From Lactobacillus melliventris (GTDB lineage Bacteria > Bacillota > Bacilli > Lactobacillales > Lactobacillaceae), in assembly GCF_013346935.1 (NCBI RefSeq), contig NZ_JAAEEB010000003.1:62001-126000 (forward strand): a stretch of 64,000 bases of DNA, given 5' to 3'. The notes under the pieces were generated by a model. The model saw nothing but the letters and a program-made list of their open reading frames with translations. It ran no database searches and had not been told where the DNA came from. Positions 17,743 to 26,179 of the stretch are shown here, piece after piece. Every line of letters begins with the position of its first letter. Position 1 is the stretch's first letter. Position numbers and translations under genes: made by a program.

Positions 17743-18102
17743 ATGACAAAGATAAAATTAGTACGCATTTACGATCATGAGCAACCGCTCGGCTACCGCA
17801 TTCTAGTTGACCGTCTGTGGCCACGAGGTAAAAGTAAAAAAGATGCAAATATAGATGAATGGGCAAAAGAAATTGGTCCCAGCACCGAATTGCGTAAGTG
17901 GTTCAATCATGATGATACTAAATATTCTGAATTTCGGCAAAAATACATAAATGAATTGGACCACAATCCTGTGACTGCTGCCTTTATTGCCAAAGTTAAA
18001 GCTGAGCTGGTTGAACAAGATGTTCTTTTTCTTTATGGCGCTAAAAACAAAGAGCACAACCAGGCAGTTGTGCTCAAAGAATACGTTGATCAAAAACTAT
18101 AA
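17743..18102 (+). CDS. DUF488 family protein (YeaO-like)
   Basis: A 119-residue DUF488 protein with the family signature RILVDRLWPRGKSKKDANID, EWAKEIGPSTELRKWFNHD and the ending VLFLYGAKNKEHNQAVVLKEY. AAGGGGA precedes the ATG. The biochemical role of the family is not established. Its 3' end overlaps the terC-like gene on the other strand by 6 bases, so the two are convergent without a terminator between them. Confidence 0.88.
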   Translation: MTKIKLVRIYDHEQPLGYRILVDRLWPRGKSKKDANIDEWAKEIGPSTELRKWFNHDDTKYSEFRQKYINELDHNPVTAAFIAKVKAELVEQDVLFLYGAKNKEHNQAVVLKEYVDQKL

Positions 18103-18876
18103 TTTGCGTTTACTCTTTTTAACACGTAAAAAGTGAAAAGCAATAGTTAAAATTAGAATACTGAACACGATTAATGCAAAGGTCGTATTAGGTAATTCGT
18201 AGTTCAGTGGTGGCAATGACAGCAATAGTTTAAAAGCAATGATGCCGATTAAAATATAAGCCATTGGCTGCAATTCAGGAATAATATCCATCAATTTGAT
18301 GATGATTTCAGCGACGCCCCGCATACACAAGATACCGATCATGCCGCCAATTAATACTACTACCGGATTACTGGAAACCGCTAGGGCAGCTAGCACTGAA
18401 TCAATTGAAAAAACGATATCCATTGCTTCAATTGAAATAACGGTCCGCCAGAAAAGTGACAAAAAATGTTTGCCCTTTTTAGGGGTATGCTTAGTAATTT
18501 TTGCCCTTTCAATCTTTGTGCTAGTGGCAGCCTTTTGGGGATGCCTTTGGTCGTAGAAAAACTTAAAGGAAAGATAGAAAAGATACAGACTGCCCGCTAA
18601 TTTTATCTCCCAGAAATTGATTAAGTAAGTACCAATGCCAATCACTATAAAGCGAAAAATATATGCACCCCAAAGGCCATAGAACAATGACTTTTCCTGT
18701 TGTTTTTTATCAGGCAGAACCTTGGTTTGGGCTGCTAACACAACCGCATTGTCAACGGAAAGCAAGCATTCCATCAGAATCAGGGTTAAGATGGTGAGCC
18801 AATCTTTACCACTGGTTAACACGTGGATCCAGTTGCTGCCACTAAAAAAGGGAGCATACATTTTAAAAATTGTCAT
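18097..18876 (-). CDS. TerC family integral membrane protein
   Basis: A 259-residue membrane protein with about seven TM helices and the TerC signatures LMECLLSVDNAVVLA (N-terminal) and ISIEAMDIVFSIDSVLAALAVS (middle), whose acidic residues are conserved in the membrane. TerC-type proteins (YkoY, YceF, Alx) have been linked to manganese efflux and to metalation of exported enzymes. Membrane location is certain; the transported ion is inferred from relatives. The ribosome site is weak. Confidence 0.88.
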   Translation of the reverse strand: MTIFKMYAPFFSGSNWIHVLTSGKDWLTILTLILMECLLSVDNAVVLAAQTKVLPDKKQQEKSLFYGLWGAYIFRFIVIGIGTYLINFWEIKLAGSLYLFYLSFKFFYDQRHPQKAATSTKIERAKITKHTPKKGKHFLSLFWRTVISIEAMDIVFSIDSVLAALAVSSNPVVVLIGGMIGILCMRGVAEIIIKLMDIIPELQPMAYILIGIIAFKLLLSLPPLNYELPNTTFALIVFSILILTIAFHFLRVKKSKRKL

Positions 18877-18994
18877 TTAAAGGCTCTTTTCTTTTTCAGA
18901 TAAATTTTAATTACTGTGTCAAATTTTAACAAGTAATAACTGGTGCTCCAGTAAAAAAAGCAATGCGAATAGCTTAAAGAGCCTGCTTAAAAAT

Positions 18995-19699
18995 TTAAAG
19001 CTGCTTAAAAACATCTAGAGCATCCGCAATGATGGCAGAAATGCCTTCTGCGGGAATGGCTGTTTTATTAATTGCCCAAACTTTGGCGCCAGCTTGCCTG
19101 TAAGATAAAAGTTGGGCGAAGGGATAGACCACAAAACTAGTGCCTGAAATAATTACTAAGTCAGAATTTTGCATGGCGTTCACAGACTTTGCCAAACTGT
19201 CACCATTAATGGCTTCACCGTATAAAACAATTCCTGGTCTGATAATACCGCCACAATTTTTATGACGGTAGGACTTCGCATATTCAGCGTATGAAACTGA
19301 TTGATGACATTTAGTGCAGTAGATATTATAGAGACAGCCATGAAATTCGGTTACGTGCTTATTGCCAGCTTTCGTGTCCAAGCCGTCAACATTTTGGGTG
19401 ATTAAATCACCTTTTTCGTTGCAGATTTCGGCAATTTTCTGGTGGATTTCGTTTGGCTTGGCGCTAGGGAAGTACATATTATCCATCACAAATTTGTAGA
19501 AGAATTCTGGTCGCTGATAAAGTGTTTCTTCACTTAAAATCGTTTCCGGACTTTCAGATACGCCATCATAAATACCGTTTTTAGAGCGATAATCAGGAAT
19601 ACCGGAATGAGTTGATACCCCAGCACCTGTCAGAAAAGTAATATGGTGTGCCTGATCAATGTCATTTTTTAATTCAGTTATCTTGTTAGAATCAATCAT
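18995..19699 (-). CDS. NAD-dependent protein deacylase, Sir2 family
   Basis: A 234-residue sirtuin (CobB/SrtN type). The Rossmann motif GAGVSTHSGIPDYRS begins at 25, QNVDGLD is at 102-108, and the catalytic His is His120 in EFHG. The zinc site reads CxxC (Cys128, Cys131) then HxxC (His146, Cys149) instead of four cysteines. GTSFVVYPF and AINKTAIP complete the NAD site. It removes acyl groups from lysines using NAD. It is monocistronic. Confidence 0.92.
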   Translation of the reverse strand: MIDSNKITELKNDIDQAHHITFLTGAGVSTHSGIPDYRSKNGIYDGVSESPETILSEETLYQRPEFFYKFVMDNMYFPSAKPNEIHQKIAEICNEKGDLITQNVDGLDTKAGNKHVTEFHGCLYNIYCTKCHQSVSYAEYAKSYRHKNCGGIIRPGIVLYGEAINGDSLAKSVNAMQNSDLVIISGTSFVVYPFAQLLSYRQAGAKVWAINKTAIPAEGISAIIADALDVFKQL

Positions 19700-19779
19700 A
19701 ATTTTGCCTTTCTTAAAACTAGATTTTCTACTGTTAGTTTACTACAAGATTTTGCCTGTGAGTTAGGGTTATTGCAATA

Positions 19780-19816
19780 AAAACCATGCTGGCAGAAATT
19801 GCTAGCATGGTTTTTA
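19780..19816 (-). terminator. Intrinsic terminator of asnA
   Basis: AAAAACCATGCTGGCA pairs with TGCTAGCATGGTTTTT (one mismatch) around GAAAT, immediately downstream of the asnA stop on the minus strand. Confidence 0.85.
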
Positions 19817-19820
19817 TTAA

Positions 19821-20834
19821 TTATAAAATTTGAATGTCATGTTCTTCGCATTTGGTAATCATATCATGAGGCCAAACACTAGCTTGAACTTCACCGATGT
19901 GAGCTTTGCCAAGCAAAAGCATACATAAGCGGGATTGACCAATTCCACCACCGATGGTATAAGGCAATTCTCCATCAAGCAGCATGCGGTGAAATTCCAA
20001 TTTTTCACGGTCCAGACAGTCAGCTTTCTTTAATTGTTCGTGGAGACTTTCAGGACTAACGCGAATACCCATTGAAGAAATTTCAATTTTTTGTTTCAAG
20101 GGCTCATACCAGAAGATCAGGTCACCATTTAGTTGCCAGTCATCATAATCTGGTGCTCGACCATCATGAGGTTTACCACTTCTTTTCAGTTTGTCGCCGA
20201 TTTTCATTATAAAGACTGCCTTTTCTTCTTCGGCAATTTTGTTTTCTCTTTCTTCAGGACTAATATCCGGCCAGCGGTCTTCTAGTTCTTGCGTGGTGAT
20301 AAAGTAAAGCTTTTCTGGCAAACGGTAAGTAGAAGCGGGATAGCGGAAAGCACAGCCAGCTTCAATTTCCTTTATTGCTGCAAAAATTTTAGTAACGGTG
20401 CTTTTCAGGGTTTCCTCTGTTCTTTCCTCTTTAGCAATGATTTTTTCCCAATCCCACTGATCCACGTAGAGCGAGTGGAAGTTGTCTAAATCTTCATCGC
20501 GGCGAATGGCGTTCATGTTAGTGAAAAGTCCTTCGTGCATGTTAAAGCCGTATTTTTTTAGTGCCATTCTTTTCCATTTAGCAAGGGAATGCACGATTTC
20601 AAGTGTATCATCTGCAGGCAAATTCTTAGCATCAAAGGCAACTGGACGTTCAACTCCATTCAAGTTATCGTTAAGCCCTGTATGCTTTTCAACGAAAAGC
20701 GGGGCAGACATTCGCTGCAGATTTAATTTTTTAGCTAGAACTCTTTGGAATTCTTCTCGAATAAACACGATAGCTGCTTCTGTATCACGAATTGTGAGAG
20801 TAGGATGGTAACCTGCGGGTAAAATTAAAGTCAT
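19821..20834 (-). CDS. asnA: Aspartate--ammonia ligase (asparagine synthetase A)
   Basis: A 337-residue AsnA, which makes asparagine from aspartate, ammonia and ATP in the cytoplasm. The sequence matches the family over its length: [64 protein letters not shown], and the class-II-synthetase-like C-terminus [26 protein letters not shown] precedes the ATG by 8 nt. Expression is controlled by the T-box leader just upstream, so it should rise when uncharged tRNA-Asn accumulates. Confidence 0.96.
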   Translation of the reverse strand: MTLILPAGYHPTLTIRDTEAAIVFIREEFQRVLAKKLNLQRMSAPLFVEKHTGLNDNLNGVERPVAFDAKNLPADDTLEIVHSLAKWKRMALKKYGFNMHEGLFTNMNAIRRDEDLDNFHSLYVDQWDWEKIIAKEERTEETLKSTVTKIFAAIKEIEAGCAFRYPASTYRLPEKLYFITTQELEDRWPDISPEERENKIAEEEKAVFIMKIGDKLKRSGKPHDGRAPDYDDWQLNGDLIFWYEPLKQKIEISSMGIRVSPESLHEQLKKADCLDREKLEFHRMLLDGELPYTIGGGIGQSRLCMLLLGKAHIGEVQASVWPHDMITKCEEHDIQIL

Positions 20835-20863
20835 TGTTTTGACCTCCTATAAATTAAGGAAAA

Positions 20864-21125
20864 GAAAAAGCCCTTTATCCCGTTTTTAATAAAAACAAGG
20901 ACGAAAGGCTTTTTCCGCGGTACCACCTCAATTGCCCTAAAGGGCCAACTCATGAAGCACTAACATGCTTCACCAGCGTGGTAACGTACTGGAGACGACA
21001 CAACCTACTTTTACATGAATTTCAGCGTGCTGCTAAAAGTGTTTTTCAATAACTCAGGGTCTAACGGTTTTGCACTGTCACCGATTCACTTAAAGAGATA
21101 AGCTATTTACTCGTCTTTTTCACTG
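20864..21125 (-). promoter_or_regulatory. T-box riboswitch of asnA, specifier AAC (Asn)
   Basis: The minus-strand leader contains the T-box core AGGTGGTACCGCGG (plus 20915-20928), followed by a terminator in which GAAAAAGCCCTTTATCC (20864-20880) faces GGACGAAAGGCTTTTTC (20899-20915). In stem I, AAAAG opens the stem, the AGTA loop-E strand faces GAA, AATA pairs with TATT, and then AAC is followed by A and the closing CTTTT. That puts the specifier codon AAC at plus 21041-21043, which reads tRNA-Asn. Downstream is asnA, so codon and gene agree. Confidence 0.9.
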
Positions 21126-21217
21126 CATTTAATTTGATAATAATTCAATCATAATTTTAATAAAAATGCAAGTAAAATATCATTAATGTTGATTAACCGC
21201 TCTAAAGACTGCGAGTC

Positions 21218-21226
21218 TGTTATAAT
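21218..21226 (+). promoter_or_regulatory. Extended -10 promoter
   Basis: TGTTATAAT is an extended -10 element, about 29 nt before the start codon of the gene at 21255. There is no clear -35, as is usual for extended -10 promoters. Confidence 0.65.
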
Positions 21227-21254
21227 AGATGAAAATACAATTGAGGAGAGTCAT

Positions 21255-21731
21255 ATGATAGTTTTTTATCTAATTCTGGATGTCTTACTTTTAGGCTACA
21301 CCTGTTATAGTTGGTACTGGCAGGCAAATATTGATTTAAAGGGACATTATCGCTCCTCTTCAATTATTTGGGCCGTGATTTTTATCTGGATCGGTTTTAC
21401 CTGGCAATTAATTGAAAAGGGAGACCCGGGTTTAAGTATATTTTTAGCGATTTTCTTGATGATCGGTATAATTGACGGCTTTACAGGTCTGGCACCAAAA
21501 AGGGCCGTAGTTTCAGGTTACTTTCGCCGAACGATTTCATATTCGGAAATTGCAATGGTAACTTTAATTAAAGTACCTAATCCAAAGAAAAAACAGGTAA
21601 TCTGTATTTTAACAACCCAAAAGAACAGACAATATTACCTGCGCTTTTCCTATGGCGTTGCGCAAATTGTTGAGGCGCTCAAAAATCACATTCATCATGA
21701 TATTCATATTGAAATTCAGGATATTTTTTAA
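21255..21731 (+). CDS. Membrane protein of unknown function
   Basis: 158 residues starting at ATG 21255 with GAGGAG 6-8 nt upstream; the longer frame from 21186 includes the promoter and is not coding. There are three hydrophobic segments in the first 85 residues (1-16, 35-50, 61-78), then a soluble C-terminal part that resembles a small beta/PH-like domain (YFRRTISYSEIAMVTLI, ICILTTQKNRQYYLRF). No family assigned with confidence. Confidence 0.65.
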   Translation: MIVFYLILDVLLLGYTCYSWYWQANIDLKGHYRSSSIIWAVIFIWIGFTWQLIEKGDPGLSIFLAIFLMIGIIDGFTGLAPKRAVVSGYFRRTISYSEIAMVTLIKVPNPKKKQVICILTTQKNRQYYLRFSYGVAQIVEALKNHIHHDIHIEIQDIF

Positions 21732-21756
21732 GTCACGTAAAAGCGTGTCTTTTTTT
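21730..21756 (+). terminator. Weak intrinsic terminator
   Basis: CACG pairs with CGTG around TAAAAG, with flanking AG/CT pairs and one mismatch, followed by seven T. Confidence 0.5.
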
Positions 21757-21759
21757 GAA

Positions 21760-22062
21760 TTATTTTTCTTCCCAGTTCATTTCCAAATATTTAGTAAAAC
21801 CGCCCTTAAGAGCGCGTTTTTTATTGACCTGATTTAAAAAAGTATCCTGGTCAACGTTTTTAAATTTGAGATAGGCTAAAATGACTTCGTAAACGTCACC
21901 CAACTCTTCAATTAAATTAGTTTCGGTTTTAGCGGCAAGAACTTCGTTAGTTTCTTCAATTAGTTTTTGCTTTAATGCTGGTTCAATTTCTGCTGGAGCA
22001 AGTTTGCGATAAGTAGCATAATGAGCAAATTCTGGAATTTTATCTCTGACTAGTTTTTTCAT
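21760..22062 (-). CDS. MazG-like nucleotide pyrophosphohydrolase
   Basis: A 100-residue protein with the all-alpha NTP-pyrophosphatase core: KLIEETNEVLAAKTETNLIEELGDVYEVI shows the EExxE and ExxD metal-binding pattern of the MazG/phosphoribosyl-ATP pyrophosphohydrolase group. It begins MKKLVRDKIPE, common in this subfamily. It probably hydrolyses a non-canonical NTP; the exact substrate is unknown. It stands alone on the minus strand. Confidence 0.8.
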   Translation of the reverse strand: MKKLVRDKIPEFAHYATYRKLAPAEIEPALKQKLIEETNEVLAAKTETNLIEELGDVYEVILAYLKFKNVDQDTFLNQVNKKRALKGGFTKYLEMNWEEK

Positions 22063-22198
22063 TTTAATAGACCTTTCTTAGCTGTAATAATTTATATATT
22101 ATTATACTGCTAATAATTATAAATAATATGTGAAAGCGGTAACAAGATGTAGTAAAATTAACGAGTAGAGATATATTTAATAAAGAAAGTGTGACGAA

Positions 22199-22840
22199 AT
22201 GCGTAATAACGATTTTAATGATGTGGTTCAAAATCGTCATTCTGTGCGCCATTTTGATAAGAGTGTCAAGATTCCGCGTTCAGAATTTAAGGAAATGTTT
22301 GAAGAAACAATTACAGCACCATCAGCTTGTGATTTACAAGCTTGGCATTTTGAAGTAGCTGATACACCAGAAAGCTTGGCTAAAGTAAAAAAATATATGA
22401 TGAAATTTAATTATCCTCAGATTGATAGCTGCTCTGCTGTTGTACAAATATTTGGCTATAGTGATGCTTACAAGTCCTATCATGAAATGTGGAATAAGAA
22501 TTATGAAGAGGGCCAAATCACTAAAGAAAAATTGAATGAAATTTTAAGTACTTTTTTGCCATTGTATGAAAATGGCAGCTATGAAATGCGTGCAACAGAT
22601 GCAATAGTTGATAGTTCTTTAGCTGCAATGCAATTTATGTTAGTTGCTCGTAATCATGGTTACGACACGAACCCAATTGCTGGTTATGATGTTTCCAAAG
22701 TTGCGCAAACTTTTAATCTTGATCCTAAACTTTATGTGCCAGTTATGGCAATTGCTATCGGAAAAAGTAAGGAAACTGCAGATTCTTTAATTAAAACAAC
22801 TCGCTACCCAGCTGAAAGTGTTTATCACTTTGCGGAATAA
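22199..22840 (+). CDS. Nitroreductase-family oxidoreductase, copy 1
   Basis: A 213-residue FMN-dependent nitroreductase-family protein with N-terminal VVQNRHSVRHFD (flavin contact Arg), TAPSACDLQAWHFEV, and C-terminal MAIAIGKS. It is clearly paralogous to the protein at 44082-44735, sharing long blocks such as AAMQFMLVARNHGYDTNPI. It uses NAD(P)H to reduce small substrates; the physiological substrate is unknown. Only a weak ribosome site (AAGAAAG) precedes the ATG. Confidence 0.85.
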   Translation: MRNNDFNDVVQNRHSVRHFDKSVKIPRSEFKEMFEETITAPSACDLQAWHFEVADTPESLAKVKKYMMKFNYPQIDSCSAVVQIFGYSDAYKSYHEMWNKNYEEGQITKEKLNEILSTFLPLYENGSYEMRATDAIVDSSLAAMQFMLVARNHGYDTNPIAGYDVSKVAQTFNLDPKLYVPVMAIAIGKSKETADSLIKTTRYPAESVYHFAE

Positions 22841-22855
22841 ATAATAGCGCATTTT

Positions 22856-22883
22856 AAAAGCCTTCCGTTGTGGAAGGCTTTTT
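22856..22883. terminator. Bidirectional terminator
   Basis: AAAAGCCTTCC pairs perfectly with GGAAGGCTTTT around GTTGT. It serves the nitroreductase gene (plus) and the cardiolipin synthase gene (minus). Confidence 0.9.
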
Positions 22884-22888
22884 GTTAA

Positions 22889-24346
22889 TTATAAAATTGG
22901 TGAAAGCATCCGTGAGAAACTTTGCAAAATCTTGAGCCAGCGACCTTGTTTGGCTATATCCTCGGGTGTTAATAATGATGAATCTTTCATATCATCTTCA
23001 AAAGACTGTGCGACTTCACTGGTAAAATTTTTATCATAAAAAACGGCAACATCTTCAAAGTTAAGATCATAGGAGCGATAGTCTTGATTCATTGAACCAA
23101 CCGTAGAAAAAGTGTCGTCAACCACAATTGTTTTAGCATGAATAAAACCTTTATTATAAATATAAATTTTAATACCATAACGAGATAGTTCATTGGCATA
23201 CCATTGTGTGGCGCGGTAAATAAAAGGGTGATCAGGTTTGCACGGAATCATAATTCGCAAATCAATTCCCGACATAGCAATAGTTTGCAAAGTCGCAAAC
23301 ATCGCGTCGTCAGGAATTAAATAGGGTGTCTGAATCCAGAGTCTCTTTTTAGCTAAAGACATTAGGCGCATAATACCATTACGCATATTAGCATTGTAAC
23401 GATCGGGCCCATCTGAAATTATCTGTGTAGCTACGTCGCCGGGATGAATTTCATTTTCATCTAAATTAGGGAAAAGAACAGTATTAAATGTGATTACTTG
23501 GTTTTCCTTTTGAATGGAAGCATTCCAATCCATGACAAATCGTTCTTGCAAGAGCAGAGAGGCTGAACCGACAATTCTCACCTGACTGTCACGCCAATAA
23601 CCAAACTTTTTCTTGCGACTGAGATATTGGTCACCAATATTAAAACCGCCGGTCCAAGATGTTTTACCGTCAACTACAACAATTTTGCGGTGCAAGTGGT
23701 AGTTAATCCGGTACCGCGTAATCATGTTGCGCGAGGTAATAAAGGGCAGCACAACCCCGCCTGCTTTTCTTAATTGGTCAAACCAGGCTTTAGTTGCTCC
23801 CATTGAACCCCAGGCATCATATAGTAAGCGTACAGATACGCCTTCTTGTGCCTTTTGAATAAGCAAGTCGAGAAAATCATTGCCTATTTCATCATTATAA
23901 AAGGTGTAAAATTCAACATTTACAGACTGTTTAGCTTTTTTGATATCCCGCATCATGTCGTGAAACATGACTTCACCATCGGTATAAAGTTTAACATGGT
24001 TATTTTTACTTAATGGTGACTCACCATCGTGATCAAAAAAGTGGATAACCATTTTAGCTTTATTTGAGGTATCAGATGTACTAATTTTTTTAGGTGCAGC
24101 AGTAATAGATTTTTGGACATTTCGCAGCCCAATATGATGTTGCTTGTTAATAGCGAAAATATTTTCCTGCGAAATTCCCCGACCGAAAAAGCCGTAAATG
24201 ATCATCCCTAAAACTGGAAAAACCAGCAAGATAATCAGCCACGCCCAGGTTGTTGAGACAGACCGTCTTCTGTGAAAGACGATATAAAAGGCTAATATAG
24301 TATTAGTAATAATGATGATGCGTCCTATGTCACGGAGCAGAATCAC
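22889..24346 (-). CDS. cls: Cardiolipin synthase
   Basis: A phospholipase-D-superfamily cardiolipin synthase joining two phosphatidylglycerols. The start is taken as GTG at 24346, because the GGAGG at about 24355 sits 8 nt before it; the in-frame TTG at 24361 overlaps that ribosome site. It has two N-terminal TM helices (IIIITNTILAFYIVF, WAWLIILLVFPVLGMIIYGFF) and two HKD motifs, HRKIVVVDGKTSWTGGFN and HAKTIVVDDTFSTVGSMN. Length is about 485 residues, normal for Cls. It follows the DUF915 gene by about 23 bases, so the two are likely cotranscribed. Confidence 0.93.
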   Translation of the reverse strand: MILLRDIGRIIIITNTILAFYIVFHRRRSVSTTWAWLIILLVFPVLGMIIYGFFGRGISQENIFAINKQHHIGLRNVQKSITAAPKKISTSDTSNKAKMVIHFFDHDGESPLSKNNHVKLYTDGEVMFHDMMRDIKKAKQSVNVEFYTFYNDEIGNDFLDLLIQKAQEGVSVRLLYDAWGSMGATKAWFDQLRKAGGVVLPFITSRNMITRYRINYHLHRKIVVVDGKTSWTGGFNIGDQYLSRKKKFGYWRDSQVRIVGSASLLLQERFVMDWNASIQKENQVITFNTVLFPNLDENEIHPGDVATQIISDGPDRYNANMRNGIMRLMSLAKKRLWIQTPYLIPDDAMFATLQTIAMSGIDLRIMIPCKPDHPFIYRATQWYANELSRYGIKIYIYNKGFIHAKTIVVDDTFSTVGSMNQDYRSYDLNFEDVAVFYDKNFTSEVAQSFEDDMKDSSLLTPEDIAKQGRWLKILQSFSRMLSPIL

Positions 24347-24369
24347 ACTTATTTCCTCCAAAAATCAAA

Positions 24370-25302
24370 TTACTTTTTAAGACCAATAAATTTATCAATA
24401 ATGTCGATCACAAAGGGATTATCATGCATCCAGCTGTGTTCTGCGTATTTTTTACCCCGAATCTCAACTTCATGATAAGATTTGGCATAAGGTGCTAAAA
24501 TGTAGCGGATGCTTTTAGCAGAAGTCACGGAAATAAATTTATCGCTGTTGGTGTTGTCTAAAACATTGCCATAAATGTTTAGCACTGAAATATTGGGATT
24601 AAATCGTTTGCGTCTGAGTAAAAGATACAAGTAGTGCAAGTTAACTACAGCTGGACGTCCCTTTTGATTGAAAGCATTAACGTTGGGAATATCTCCTAAG
24701 TATACTACCCCGTCAAAAGGACCTGCGATAAAAGCACATTTGACCAAATGAGGGAACTGCTTTTTACGGGATTTGCGCATTTCTGTGCGTACAATGCAGG
24801 GACAGGCAAGAGAGTGTGCGATTGCCGAATATTGAGAAAAATGGTACCTTTGAGCTAAGAATGGTAACGTAAAACGCAAGTAGTAATCAATTGCATAAAC
24901 GCCAACGAGTCGCTGGCGAAAAACAACTTGTACAATGGGATTTCGATCACCTGTCCAGGTACCTTCCAACTTGAAGTTACCCAGTAAGTCAGTAGTTACT
25001 TTGAGATACTTCGAAGTTCCTTTATCTATCAAAGCTTGTTGAATCATTACCTTGGTAGTATAGTCACCGCCACGAAAGCCATGAAAATAAATTATCGGTA
25101 CTTGTTCAAAGTTACCTTTTTTTGGTTCAATGGTGGCGTCATCTTCAATTCTTTTTTTATGTAAACGCAAAAAAATACGAGTTGGTGCAAAAGTTGCCAA
25201 AGCAGCCAGAAAAAGCATACTGAGCCTGCTTGGCTCCTGTGCAAGATCCCGCTTGTGGTTTTTTTCCACTTCTTCCTTGTATTTTTTAGTATTGAAGAAC
25301 AT
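24370..25302 (-). CDS. Alpha/beta hydrolase, DUF915 family
   Basis: A 310-residue DUF915-type hydrolase with one hydrophobic segment near the N-terminus (MLFLAALATFAPTRIFL). It shows the oxyanion motif FHGFRGG (73-79), the nucleophile elbow AHSLAC with Ser164 (the usual last Gly replaced by Cys), and a C-terminal His in YAEHSWMHDNP. It is probably a membrane-associated esterase or lipase; no substrate is known. AAGGTGG precedes the ATG. It is first in a two-gene operon with cls, hinting at lipid-related work. Confidence 0.8.
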   Translation of the reverse strand: MFFNTKKYKEEVEKNHKRDLAQEPSRLSMLFLAALATFAPTRIFLRLHKKRIEDDATIEPKKGNFEQVPIIYFHGFRGGDYTTKVMIQQALIDKGTSKYLKVTTDLLGNFKLEGTWTGDRNPIVQVVFRQRLVGVYAIDYYLRFTLPFLAQRYHFSQYSAIAHSLACPCIVRTEMRKSRKKQFPHLVKCAFIAGPFDGVVYLGDIPNVNAFNQKGRPAVVNLHYLYLLLRRKRFNPNISVLNIYGNVLDNTNSDKFISVTSAKSIRYILAPYAKSYHEVEIRGKKYAEHSWMHDNPFVIDIIDKFIGLKK

Positions 25303-25371
25303 AATACCACCTTAAAAATAGAACTACATCTATTTTAGCATTGACTAGACAAATTAGTGAAAGGGGAACAT

Positions 25372-26175
25372 ATGAAATTTTATGCAGTAAAAAAGGGCCG
25401 CAAGCCAGGCGTTTATCGCACTTGGGATGAAGCCCGCAAACAGGTTGATGGTTATTCTGAGGCCGAGTTTAAATCTTTTAGCAAGATAACGGATGCTACA
25501 GAATATTTGGATTGGGATCACGAAACGGTTCAACAGGTCTTTCAAAAAGACGAGGATTCATTAAAAGAGGCAATTGCCAAGATTCAAAGAGAAAGCCATA
25601 AAATCAAGAATAATCCTTCTGCTCCAGCAACTTCTTCTAAAAAGAATAGAGCATTAAACGGGACAACTAAAGCAAATCCGTCCAGCTTTTTTGCCACAAT
25701 CTATACAGATGGCGGCACTCGTAATACCGGCAATTTTAAAGGTGGCAATGTGCGTGCAACGGATAAAGCCGCATGGGCTTATCTAATTGAATGGCAAGAA
25801 GATGGCCAACAAAAGTCTGCTTATGATTCAAACGGTGAGTTTGGTGCGACTAATAATAAAATGGAATTAACTGCATTAATTGAAGCTCTCAAAAAATTGC
25901 TTGAGTTAAACTTTAACCACCAGCCGCTACTGTTTGTACTCGATTCTCAATATGTTCTAAATCCGATTACCCAAGGCTGGCTTAAGGGTTGGAAAAAGCG
26001 TGGCTGGACCAAAAGCTCTAAGGGCCCAATTGCAAATCTTGAATGCTGGCAGGAACTGGATCAGCTCTTGGCTGAATTTTCTCAGACTAAATTTGAATGG
26101 ACTAAAGGCCATGCCAATAATCGCGGTAACGAATTTGTTGACCATACATTAAATAAGTTTATGGACCAAATGTAA
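25372..26175 (+). CDS. Ribonuclease H (type 1) with N-terminal viroplasmin/hybrid-binding domain
   Basis: 268 residues from ATG 25372, preceded by AAAGGGGA; the GTG at 25357 overlaps this site. Residues 1-45 are the RNase H1 N-terminal hybrid-binding domain (FYAVKKGRKPGVYRTWDEARKQV). After a linker, the catalytic domain shows the four acidic positions: Asp in IYTDGGTRN, Glu in NNKMELTA, Asp in LDSQYV, and the GHANNRGNEFVD end. It degrades RNA in RNA-DNA hybrids. Bacterial proteins with this N-terminal domain are common in lactobacilli. Confidence 0.92.
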   Translation: MKFYAVKKGRKPGVYRTWDEARKQVDGYSEAEFKSFSKITDATEYLDWDHETVQQVFQKDEDSLKEAIAKIQRESHKIKNNPSAPATSSKKNRALNGTTKANPSSFFATIYTDGGTRNTGNFKGGNVRATDKAAWAYLIEWQEDGQQKSAYDSNGEFGATNNKMELTALIEALKKLLELNFNHQPLLFVLDSQYVLNPITQGWLKGWKKRGWTKSSKGPIANLECWQELDQLLAEFSQTKFEWTKGHANNRGNEFVDHTLNKFMDQM

Positions 26176-26179
26176 TTAG

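Noticed and set aside
18925-18960. Hairpin ACTGG/CCAGT before a run of A
   Set aside because: On the strand where it could terminate, the T-run precedes the hairpin, so it is not an intrinsic terminator.
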